From NCBI RefSeq assembly GCF_002368095.1, contig NZ_AP018227.1, positions 8,234,308 through 8,298,307 on the forward strand: a stretch of 64,000 nt of DNA. Reading direction: 5' to 3'. Made by a program: the position numbers and the translations under genes. This DNA is from Calothrix parasitica NIES-267. GTDB taxonomy: Bacteria; Cyanobacteriota; Cyanobacteriia; Cyanobacteriales; Nostocaceae. Every line of letters begins with the position of its first letter. Position 1 is the first letter of the stretch. The notes under the pieces are model-generated. The model made no database searches, was not told the DNA's origin, and saw only the letters and a list, made by a program, of their open reading frames with translations. Below, one piece after another: positions 1 through 7,372 of the stretch.

Positions 1-1080
1 TTCCCGCTGATGCAAAAGATAAATACAACCAAAAAGCAGATTTCCAGGTTCTAATTTCTGTCCTAACATCTCCATAGATTCTTGAACTTCCCTAGCGAAA
101 GTTAACATTACAACTGGAGTAATTCGCAAAGTTTCATTACATACAGCACTTAAATATGGCAAGCGTGAAATACCCATCAAGTCGGAAAAATCATCAACTG
201 TATCAAGTTCTTCTAATAGTTTTTCTTTAACTCCTGGTGTATGATGAATCCAATATAATGCCCAAGCCATAGCTGTCGCAGTTGTTTCATGTCCTGCAAA
301 CAATAAAGTCATTAATTCGTCACGCAATTCTTTATCGCTCATTGCGCTTCCATCTTCATAACGTGCTTCCATTAATAACGAAAGAATATCAACACCATCA
401 GATTCTGACTTTGTTCGACGCTCTGCAATTTCTGCATATATTAATTCATTAACTTTCGCACGTTTTCGGACAAATTTTCCCCAAGGACTCCAAGCACCTA
501 AGTCTTTTTGCAAAAAATCAAAAAACAGAAAACTCGAAGAAAATGGCGAACTAAATGTATCTGACAAATAAGCCATTAATTCTTTGAGTTTTTGATAACG
601 CTCTCCCTCATGCAAGCCGAAAACAGCCTGTAAAATAACTTGCATCGAGATTTCTTGCATTACCGGACGAGTTATAAAAGTTTGATTTATAGGTAATGTT
701 TGAAAAACTTTTTCTGCAATATCACAAATCAGTTGTCCATAAGCTCGCATTCTTTCTCCATGAAAAGGAGGAATTAATAATTGTCGTCTTCGCTTATGAG
801 GTTCTCCATCTAGCATAATCACTGAATAGTCACCTATCAAAGGTTGTAAAACTTGATTAACTCCACCAGGAGAACAAAATTTCTTTCTATCATTAGTTAA
901 AATTTCTTGAATTGCTTCTGGTTGATTTACAAATATTAGGTTGTCACCAAAACCAACAACTTCAGCAGTAAAAATATCGGGATGTTTATTGACAGCACCT
1001 TCCATATATCCTATAGGGTCGAATACCCACTGTAGTTTCTGTAAAAAAACAGGTTTATCGAGAGTATTTGGTAAGCTCAT
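1..1080 (-). CDS. Cytochrome P450, 5' part (cut by window edge)
   Basis: The first 360 codons of a cytochrome P450, a heme-thiolate monooxygenase that oxidises small organic substrates with electrons from ferredoxin or a reductase. The I-helix oxygen-activation motif AGHETT lies near residues 262-267 and the K-helix ETLR near 316-319. A charged HKRRR stretch near 95-99 fits the C-helix. The start is the ATG at 1078-1080, giving MSLPNTLDKP. The heme-binding cysteine region lies beyond the window edge, so its integrity cannot be judged. The soluble N-terminus, without a membrane anchor, fits bacterial class P450s; cyanobacterial CYP110 is the closest group I can think of, but this is an inference. 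The substrate is unknown. Confidence 0.92.
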   Translation of the reverse strand, partial: MSLPNTLDKPVFLQKLQWVFDPIGYMEGAVNKHPDIFTAEVVGFGDNLIFVNQPEAIQEILTNDRKKFCSPGGVNQVLQPLIGDYSVIMLDGEPHKRRRQLLIPPFHGERMRAYGQLICDIAEKVFQTLPINQTFITRPVMQEISMQVILQAVFGLHEGERYQKLKELMAYLSDTFSSPFSSSFLFFDFLQKDLGAWSPWGKFVRKRAKVNELIYAEIAERRTKSESDGVDILSLLMEARYEDGSAMSDKELRDELMTLLFAGHETTATAMAWALYWIHHTPGVKEKLLEELDTVDDFSDLMGISRLPYLSAVCNETLRITPVVMLTFAREVQESMEMLGQKLEPGNLLFGCIYLLHQRE

Positions 1081-1244
1081 GGTAGGTTTTAATTTTTGCA
1101 ATTTATAATTAAATATTTTGATTCAAAAAATATATATTTAAATCTAAAATTGAAGTATTTTCAATTCTATCTTCAAATTATCATTCTCCAGCGAAATATT
1201 AAATTAAATCAATATATACATTATGATAAATAACCTTACCCAAA
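1081..1244. other. AT-rich intergenic spacer upstream of the P450
   Basis: This is a very AT-rich spacer between the P450 start and the 3' end of the TetR gene. It must hold the P450 promoter, but I see no convincing -35/-10 pair or operator in it. Confidence 0.4.
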
Positions 1245-2120
1245 TTACTCAAACTTCTCCCCCCTAGCCAAACGCTCAATCAACTCACTCCGAGTCAAAT
1301 TATTATCCCGAGCAAGTTTATCTAAATTCTCCCAAGCAGTATTGGTAAGTCTTAACGAACGTACATGCTTCGGTTCTTGATAATCCTGCTCAAACTTTCC
1401 GGAACTAGAACGTTTGCGTCTTGAAGATTTTTCTCTAATTCCAGCATATTTATCCCCGCTATCTGACTGCTCTGGAACAATCAAGTCAACCAAGCATTTA
1501 ATTAATCTTTCTCGCTCCATGGGCATAATTTCCCCAGCCTGAAGCATATATTCAATCATAGTGTAATGCACCAAAGCACCTAAAAATACCCGCGTTGTTG
1601 CTTCTGCATCTGAGATGTGTAGTTCGGGATGAGAACGTAAATAGTTAGCTATGACTTGAACAACATTTTTATCTATATTCCGAACCATGTATTGCGCGAG
1701 CATGGGGAATCTTCCCGACTCAGCAATCATTAAGCGCATCAAGTCTAAAAATTCCGGTACGTCACTAACATTTTTGCTAAATTGATTTAACAAATTATGA
1801 GCAAAATTACTTAAAACATCCGCTGGTTCTCCTTGAAACATCTGTGGGTTTGGCTGATTTAGAGTAACCCCGTAATTTGAGATTAAGCACTCAATTAAAG
1901 CAATAAATAATTTTTCTTTATCCTGAAAATAGCTGTAGACGGTGGTTTTGGAAACTCCTGCTGCTGCTGTAATTCTGTCCATTGTCGTAGCAGCAAACCC
2001 ATGTTTCAAAAATTCCTGCATCGCACCTTGCAATATCGCTTCGACTTTTTCTTCTGATTGCGAAGTGTTTAGATTATTATTCTTACTGGCTTTTTTTACA
2101 ATTGTTTTCTTGGCTTGCAT
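1245..2120 (-). CDS. TetR/AcrR-family regulator with ribbon-helix-helix-like C-terminal tail
   Basis: A transcriptional repressor-type protein of about 291 residues. The TetR helix-turn-helix lies in the first 75 residues (motif AGVSKTTVYSYFQDKEKL) and is followed by a helical ligand-binding domain. After a basic linker (SSRRKRSSSGKF), the last 35 residues read as a CopG/ribbon-helix-helix-like segment with the pattern RSLRLTNTAWENLDKLA...LTRSELIERLARG. This is unusual for a TetR protein. I chose the ATG at 2118-2120; an upstream TTG at 2133-2135 would add five residues. The gene is divergent from the double-headed TetR gene at 2322, so the two may share a control region. The ligand is unknown. 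The fold assignment of the tail is an inference from pattern. Confidence 0.88.
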   Translation of the reverse strand: MQAKKTIVKKASKNNNLNTSQSEEKVEAILQGAMQEFLKHGFAATTMDRITAAAGVSKTTVYSYFQDKEKLFIALIECLISNYGVTLNQPNPQMFQGEPADVLSNFAHNLLNQFSKNVSDVPEFLDLMRLMIAESGRFPMLAQYMVRNIDKNVVQVIANYLRSHPELHISDAEATTRVFLGALVHYTMIEYMLQAGEIMPMERERLIKCLVDLIVPEQSDSGDKYAGIREKSSRRKRSSSGKFEQDYQEPKHVRSLRLTNTAWENLDKLARDNNLTRSELIERLARGEKFE

Positions 2121-2254
2121 ATTTGGATATTCCAATAAAGATAATAACTACTCTCTGTTTTCTGTGTTCTTTTCTTACACATCCTAGTCAATGTCAATTA
2201 CCAGGATTATTTGCAGGCTGATGATATTTTCTATTTTACCATGTATTACATTCT

Positions 2255-2321
2255 CTAATTGAGTAATTAGGCTGAAGAATTCTACTTGCGATTCTTGAGA
2301 CGATAGACTATCATATCTATC
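2255..2321. promoter_or_regulatory. Divergent promoter region with two short palindromes
   Basis: The spacer between the two divergent TetR genes holds CTAATT-GAGT-AATTAG at 2255-2270 and arms GATAGA/TCTATC at 2302-2307 and 2316-2321, the latter ending directly at the ATG of the plus-strand regulator. TetR proteins usually bind such palindromes and repress their own genes. The sites are short and could occur by chance in AT-rich DNA. Confidence 0.35.
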
Positions 2322-3098
2322 ATGTCATCTCACAAAATAGATTCAATTAAAGAACGCATTTTCCAATCTGCTGAAGTCTTGTTGTCTGAAGTTGGTGACT
2401 CTTTCACCATGGAAGAATTAGTTAATAAAACTAGTGTTTCTCGTGCAACAATTTATCGACATGTAGGTAACAAAGAAATGCTGTTAAAATCCTTAGCTCA
2501 ATCACGGGGTATAGCTTTTGAGGAACTGACAGATGTGCGGACGCGTATTTTACAAGCAGCTCGGAAAGTCTTTGGTAAGCGTGGTCTTTATAGCTGCACC
2601 ATGGAGCAAATTGCCGACGAGGCTGGGGTTGGAGTTGCAACCGTCTACCGTCACTTTGGCGACAAAGATAACCTTGTCTGGACTTTCATCAATGAAATGT
2701 CTCCACGGACAATTGCTCAAAACCTATTGCTTGAAATCAGCGATGATATTACCTCTGACCTGAAAAATTTTGCGATTACTATTCTTCCATCCTTTTATGA
2801 GAATCGAGACATTATGCGTCTCATTCTTGCCAATCACCAAGCTGAAAAAGTCTATATAGAGAAATTACGAAAAGGTTCAGATAAAATACTTGACCTTTTA
2901 GCTAATTATTTTCAAAGTCAGATTCGAGCAGGAAATTTACAGGACATAGCACAACCACAGGAACTTGCTCTGACCTTCATGGGGATGATTTTTTCCTTTA
3001 CTGTTTTTGCTCCGGTTCATCATGGTATCGAGCTTGATGATAGCGAACGGATTGGTAGCTTGATTGTGCAAATATTTCTTGACGGAATTAAAACATAA
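2322..3098 (+). CDS. TetR-family regulator with two tandem N-terminal DNA-binding domains
   Basis: A protein of 258 residues that carries two TetR-type helix-turn-helix units one after the other. The first spans about residues 10-55 (TSVSRATIYRHVGNKEMLL) and the second about 74-120 (AGVGVATVYRHFGDKDNL). A single C-terminal ligand-binding-like domain follows. A standard TetR protein has one such unit and about 200 residues, so the extra length is accounted for by the duplicated head. The gene stops four bases before the ATG of the permease-like gene and lies upstream of the exporter operon, so it is the likely regulator of both. No clear ribosome-binding site precedes the ATG. The ligand and target sites are inferred only from position. 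Confidence 0.9.
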   Translation: MSSHKIDSIKERIFQSAEVLLSEVGDSFTMEELVNKTSVSRATIYRHVGNKEMLLKSLAQSRGIAFEELTDVRTRILQAARKVFGKRGLYSCTMEQIADEAGVGVATVYRHFGDKDNLVWTFINEMSPRTIAQNLLLEISDDITSDLKNFAITILPSFYENRDIMRLILANHQAEKVYIEKLRKGSDKILDLLANYFQSQIRAGNLQDIAQPQELALTFMGMIFSFTVFAPVHHGIELDDSERIGSLIVQIFLDGIKT

Positions 3099-3101
3099 AG
3101 A

Positions 3102-3602
3102 ATGAAAACAACTTTTGGTATTTTGATTGGAACCGTTGTTGCATTAATGGTTCTAGCTTTGTCTCAAGGTTTGAATACCTTTACTTTCGGTCTGAATAAA
3201 TCTTGGCAGCAATTTATCAGTTTTTTACCCGTACTGATAGTTGCAATGTTGATAAGTGGTTTTACTGATGCCCTACTTCCAAAAGCCCTTATAGAACGCT
3301 GGTTATCCGATGCATCAGGGTGGCACGGTATTGGTTTAGCCTACATGGCGGGTGTGTTAACTCCTGCTGGAGGTGTAATTGGACTACCCCTGGTAGCAAC
3401 ATTTTATAAAGCAGGTGTAGGTTCTAGCGTGCTAATAACTTATATGACTTCAATGACCACAATGTCACTTCTAAGAATTCCTTTAGAGCTTAGTTTTTGC
3501 GGCTGGCAATTAACAAGTTTAAGAGTCGCCGTGTCTTTAGTATTACCAATCGTTGCAGGGATTTTAGCACGCTTTTTATCGCCCTGGTTTATTCATCCCT
3601 AA
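3102..3602 (+). CDS. Half-size membrane permease, DUF318/ArsP-like
   Basis: A very hydrophobic protein of 166 residues with about five membrane segments. The arrangement of a FLPVLIVAMLISGFTDALLP segment, a glycine/proline-rich loop (AGVLTPAGGVIGLP) and a C-terminal hydrophobic pair resembles one half of the DUF318/ArsP_1 (SO_0444-like) permeases, which are normally about twice this length. It starts four bases after the double-headed TetR gene, so the two are probably co-transcribed. It may work as a homodimer, or it may be a truncated relative. The family link is by pattern only and the substrate is unknown. Confidence 0.62.
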   Translation: MKTTFGILIGTVVALMVLALSQGLNTFTFGLNKSWQQFISFLPVLIVAMLISGFTDALLPKALIERWLSDASGWHGIGLAYMAGVLTPAGGVIGLPLVATFYKAGVGSSVLITYMTSMTTMSLLRIPLELSFCGWQLTSLRVAVSLVLPIVAGILARFLSPWFIHP

Positions 3603-3635
3603 ATTAGATTTTGAATTAAACTTACCAAAAACATC

Positions 3636-3691
3636 TTGACAAGAGTAACTAAACTGTTTAGTTTAGTATTAAATGATTAAACGATTTAGTT
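3636..3691 (+). promoter_or_regulatory. Promoter with TetR-type operator before the exporter operon
   Basis: TTGACA at 3636-3641 is a good -35 box. It is followed by a perfect 17-base palindrome AACTAAAC-T-GTTTAGTT at 3647-3663, which covers the spacer and the -10 region (TAGTTT at 3659-3664). A weaker, related palindrome-like stretch, GATTAAACGATTTAGTT, follows at about 3675-3691. An operator placed between the core promoter elements is typical of direct repression. The double-headed TetR encoded just upstream is the obvious candidate binder; this pairing is an inference. Confidence 0.65.
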
Positions 3692-3720
3692 CACTCTTAC
3701 TTTTCTTGAGAGGAATTATT

Positions 3721-5130
3721 ATGGTCAGTGCATTTTTCAATTTACCCAAAATCAAGCCTCGAAAGACCGCATTAATAGGCATTAGTGTCAGTTTATTAGC
3801 GGGAGGAGTGCTATTATCTCAAATTGTCGGAAACCATGTATTACAAAAAAAAGAAAAAGAGGAACAGGTAGTTCCGAAAGTTAAGACTGTAACAGCATTA
3901 GGTCGGTTGGAACCCGAAGGAGATGTTATCAAGATTGCTGCATCTTCATCGGGTCAAGGTGGTGGCCAGGGAAATAAAATAGATAAGTTATTGGTCAAGG
4001 AAGGGGAAGAAGTAAAAGCCGGTCAGGTAATTGCAATTCTGGATAATAGTGACAAACTAAAAGCTGCGTATGATAAAGCTAAGGAAGCAGTAGCAATTGC
4101 TCAAGCGAATTTAGCGAAAGTCCAAGCAGGTGCGAAGACTGGAGAAATAGAAGCTCAAAAAGCCGAAATTGCCAGAATAAAAGCCCAATCTTTAGGAGAA
4201 GAAAGAGCGCAACGGGAAGCCGTATCTAGGCTAGAAGCTCAGTGGGAAGGAGATAAAGCAACTCAGAAAGCAACTTTAGCAAGATTAGAAGCACAGTTAG
4301 AAGGGGATAGAAAAGCTCAAGCAGCAACCATAAAAAGATTAGAAGCACAACTGAATAATGCTCAAGTAGAATTACGTCGTTATGAGAGATTATTCAAAGC
4401 AGGTGCAATTGCTCGTTCTGAATATGATTCAAAGCGCTTAAGTGCAGATACATTAGTTGAACAATTGAATGAAGCAAAAGCTGTACTAGCAAGAACACAA
4501 GCAACTGGTATTAAACAAATTAGCGAAGCTAAGGCTAGTTTACAGAGAGTTACAAGTACTGGAAACAGACAAATTCAAGAAGCTAGAGCAGTATTAAGTA
4601 GAATTCAAAATGCAAGTACTGAGCAAGTAAATTCGGCTCAAGGAACCTTGAGTAAAATTGCTGAAGTTCGTCCGGTGGATGTAACTGCTGCAAAAGCAGA
4701 GTTGAGACAAGCTGTAGCATCAGAAAAAGAAGCAAGAGCCAGTTTTGAGCAATCTTTGATAAAAGCACCGAGTAAAGGTGTGATTTTGAAAATTAACAGT
4801 AGAAGTGGAGAAACAGCTTCTAATGATGGGATTGTTGAGCTAGGAAAAGTTCAGCAAATGATGGTAGTGGCTGAAGTTTATCAAGCTCATATTAGCAAAA
4901 TTAAAGAAGGTCAAAATGTACGAGTAACTAGTAATTCTTTGGGTGCTGATTTGATGGGTAAAGTTGATTCTATCGGTTGGCAAGTACAGCGACAAGATGT
5001 CATAAATTCAGACCCAAGTGAAAATATTGACGCTCGGGTTATAGAAGTTAAGGTGCGTTTGAATGAGGAATCCAGTAAAAAAGCTGCTAAATTGACTAAT
5101 TTGCAGGTTAAGGCAATTTTTGAGTTGTGA
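3721..5130 (+). CDS. DevB-like membrane fusion protein of ABC exporter (HlyD family)
   Basis: A periplasmic adaptor of about 469 residues that should link an inner-membrane ABC exporter to a TolC channel. It has one N-terminal membrane segment, then the ALGRLEPEGDVIKIAA signature typical of the DevB heterocyst-exporter adaptors, a lipoyl-like half (LLVKEGEEVKAGQVIAILDN), a very long alanine/glutamate-rich coiled-coil hairpin, and the second beta half (IKAPSKGVILKINSRSGE). I chose the ATG at 3721 because AGAGGA lies six bases upstream; the longer frame from 3673 would start inside the operator region. The permease, ATPase and TolC-like genes follow. DevBCA systems export heterocyst glycolipids or other lipids. 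The cargo here is unknown, and several paralogues exist in such genomes. Confidence 0.92.
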   Translation: MVSAFFNLPKIKPRKTALIGISVSLLAGGVLLSQIVGNHVLQKKEKEEQVVPKVKTVTALGRLEPEGDVIKIAASSSGQGGGQGNKIDKLLVKEGEEVKAGQVIAILDNSDKLKAAYDKAKEAVAIAQANLAKVQAGAKTGEIEAQKAEIARIKAQSLGEERAQREAVSRLEAQWEGDKATQKATLARLEAQLEGDRKAQAATIKRLEAQLNNAQVELRRYERLFKAGAIARSEYDSKRLSADTLVEQLNEAKAVLARTQATGIKQISEAKASLQRVTSTGNRQIQEARAVLSRIQNASTEQVNSAQGTLSKIAEVRPVDVTAAKAELRQAVASEKEARASFEQSLIKAPSKGVILKINSRSGETASNDGIVELGKVQQMMVVAEVYQAHISKIKEGQNVRVTSNSLGADLMGKVDSIGWQVQRQDVINSDPSENIDARVIEVKVRLNEESSKKAAKLTNLQVKAIFEL

Positions 5131-5186
5131 AAATTGGTAATTGGTAATTGGTAATTGTTAATTGTTAATTGTTAATGGGTAATTAT
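5131..5186 (+). repeat. Heptamer tandem repeat (TAATTGG type)
   Basis: About seven copies of a seven-base unit (ATTGGTA drifting to ATTGTTA) fill the spacer right after the DevB-like gene. They belong to the short tandemly repeated sequences that are common between cyanobacterial genes. Confidence 0.85.
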
Positions 5187-5271
5187 CCAACCTTGGTATT
5201 CAAGATATTTATAAATACTAAATGAATACAGACTCAAATCTAAAATCTAGAATCTAAAATCCAAAATTAAT

Positions 5272-6447
5272 ATGCTGGGATTTATTAAACAACTTCAACG
5301 TCGTACTCCATTAGGTTGGTTGCAACTTTCACGTCATAAAGGACGGTTTATAGTTGCACTCTCAGGAATTGCTTTTGCAGATATTTTAATGTTTATGCAG
5401 CTTGGGTTTCAAAATTCTCTGTTTGAGAGTAATACAAAGCTAAATCGTGCCATACTTGCCGATATTGTTTTAATTAGTTCTCAAGCTAAAAGCACCCAAA
5501 ATGTATCTACATTTCCTCGGAATAGATTATTTGAAGCTTCAGATGTACCTGGTGTGAAAGCAGCAGAACCGATGTATGTGGGAATGGTGTCGTGGAGAAA
5601 TCCGCAAACGAGAAAGAAAGTTCAGGTACAAGCGATTGGATTTAATCCTCAAGTACCTGCTTTAGATATACCAGAAGCGAACGCACAGCTTGATAAAATT
5701 CAGTTACCGGATAGGTTTTTATTCGACAAAGCAGCAAGAGGAGAATACGACCAAGTTTATGCCAAAGTCGAAGCAGGTGAAGAAGTTTCGACGGAAATAG
5801 GTAGAAGAACAATTTCTGTAAATGGACTGTTTAAATTCGGTGCTTCTTTTGCTGCTGATGGTATGTTGCTATCGAGCGACAATAATTATTTACGCTTGTT
5901 TCCCAACCAACAAGCAAGCAGTGTGAATATTGGTTTAATTTATTTAGAACCTGGATATGAAGCTGAAGAAGTTGTATCTCGGTTAAAAGAGTATTTACCA
6001 GAAGATGTCAAAGTTCTTACACAAGAAGGGTTTTTACAGTTTGAATTAGATGTACTAAATAAAGAAAGTCCGATTGCTTTTGTTTTTACTTTTGGTGTTG
6101 CAATGGGATTTTTTATTGGTGTAATTATTGTTTATCAAATCCTTTCTACAGACGTCAATTCTCATTTAAAGGAATACGCGACATTCAAAGCGATGGGTTA
6201 TGACAATAATTATCTATTAGGTGTAATTTTTGAGGAAGCAATTATTATCGCCACAGTTGGTTTTATTCCTGGATTCTTTATTCCGTTGGGCTTATATCAT
6301 TTAGCCGCAACGGCAACTAATCTACCTATTTATATGACTGTTTCGCGAGCAATTACTGTTTTTATATTAACTGTGATTGTATGTGCAATTTCTGGAGGAA
6401 TCGCAACTCAAAAACTACAGTCTGCTGACCCTGCTGATATGTTTTGA
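5272..6447 (+). CDS. DevC-like ABC exporter permease (FtsX/MacB-type)
   Basis: The inner-membrane permease of the exporter, 391 residues. It has one N-terminal membrane segment, a large periplasmic domain, and three C-terminal segments carrying the FtsX-like motif HLKEYATFKAMGYDNNYLLG. The protein ends with QSADPADMF, a common ending of DevC permeases. The length matches DevC. The gene follows the adaptor after a repeat-filled spacer of about 140 bases and precedes the ATPase, so all three should act in one complex that pushes cargo through the periplasm. No ribosome-binding site is evident beyond an AT-rich leader. Confidence 0.93.
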   Translation: MLGFIKQLQRRTPLGWLQLSRHKGRFIVALSGIAFADILMFMQLGFQNSLFESNTKLNRAILADIVLISSQAKSTQNVSTFPRNRLFEASDVPGVKAAEPMYVGMVSWRNPQTRKKVQVQAIGFNPQVPALDIPEANAQLDKIQLPDRFLFDKAARGEYDQVYAKVEAGEEVSTEIGRRTISVNGLFKFGASFAADGMLLSSDNNYLRLFPNQQASSVNIGLIYLEPGYEAEEVVSRLKEYLPEDVKVLTQEGFLQFELDVLNKESPIAFVFTFGVAMGFFIGVIIVYQILSTDVNSHLKEYATFKAMGYDNNYLLGVIFEEAIIIATVGFIPGFFIPLGLYHLAATATNLPIYMTVSRAITVFILTVIVCAISGGIATQKLQSADPADMF

Positions 6448-6490
6448 TAATTGGTAATTGGTAATTGGTAATTGATAATTGGTAATTGTT
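6447..6490 (+). repeat. Heptamer tandem repeat (TAATTGG type), second copy in the operon
   Basis: Six units of TAATTGG-like sequence lie between the permease and ATPase genes. The unit is the same as in the spacer at 5131, so the same repeat sits in two successive gaps of one operon. Confidence 0.85.
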
Positions 6491-6521
6491 CTAATCTAAA
6501 ATATAAAATCCAAACTCTAAA

Positions 6522-7229
6522 ATGATTACTGAAGCAGCTATTTCAATCCATAATCTGAACCACTACTTTGGTAAAGGTCAACTTCGTAAGCAGGCTTTGT
6601 TCGATATCAATTTGGATATAAATGCGGGTGAAATTATTATTATGACTGGGCCATCAGGTTCGGGTAAAACAACACTTCTAACAATTTGTGGTGGATTACG
6701 CTCGGCTCAAGAAGGTAGTGTCAATGTGTTAGGAAAAGAACTATGTGGTGCTTCTGCAAAAAAACTCACTGTTGCTAGACGACAACATGGCTATATATTT
6801 CAAGCGCACAATTTACATGAAAGCTTAACCGCACTTCAAAATGTGAGAATGGGTTTGGAAGTTCATCCGCATATTTCTACCCAAGAAATGCATCAAAAGT
6901 CGATTGAAATATTAGAAATAGTTGGATTAGGAAACCGAGTAAATTATTATCCCGATGATTTATCTGGAGGTCAAAAACAAAGGGTTGCCATAGCCCGAGC
7001 GCTTGTCAGTCAACCAAGGATTGTTTTAGCAGATGAACCGACTGCTGCACTTGATAAGAAAACCGGACGCGATGTGGTGAATATTATGCAAAAACTGGCG
7101 AAGGAACAAGGATGTACGATTCTGATGGTAACTCATGATAATCGCATTTTAGATATTGCCGACCGCATTGTTTATATGGAGGATGGAAAGTTAGCTCCTC
7201 TACCAGCATCAATGGAAGCCTCCCATTAA
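6522..7229 (+). CDS. DevA-like ABC exporter ATPase
   Basis: A cytoplasmic ATPase subunit of 235 residues that powers the exporter. The Walker A motif GPSGSGKTT is at residues 43-51, the signature LSGGQKQR near 150, and Walker B VLADEPTAALD near 170. These are all intact, and the switch histidine is in MVTHDNRI. Its size and the opening IHNLNHYFGKGQLRKQ are typical of DevA and related LolD/MacB-type ATPases. It completes the adaptor-permease-ATPase set. Confidence 0.95.
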   Translation: MITEAAISIHNLNHYFGKGQLRKQALFDINLDINAGEIIIMTGPSGSGKTTLLTICGGLRSAQEGSVNVLGKELCGASAKKLTVARRQHGYIFQAHNLHESLTALQNVRMGLEVHPHISTQEMHQKSIEILEIVGLGNRVNYYPDDLSGGQKQRVAIARALVSQPRIVLADEPTAALDKKTGRDVVNIMQKLAKEQGCTILMVTHDNRILDIADRIVYMEDGKLAPLPASMEASH

Positions 7230-7248
7230 TTATTTTTATCACGCATTC

Positions 7249-7278
7249 AAACGATTGATTTAATTAAGATAATCGTTT
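7249..7278. promoter_or_regulatory. Inverted repeat upstream of the TolC-like gene
   Basis: Perfect eight-base arms AAACGATT and AATCGTTT at 7249-7256 and 7271-7278 are separated by 14 bases, inside the 143-base gap between the ATPase and the TolC-like gene. It could be an operator or an RNA hairpin. No T-tract follows, so it is not a standard terminator. Confidence 0.4.
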
Positions 7279-7372
7279 ATCTTATGTAAAACACATATCT
7301 TCGCAGTCCGTTTGGATTTATTATTTTCGCTTCCGTGAAGATAAAAATAGTAACTTGGTATGAGGAAAATTG

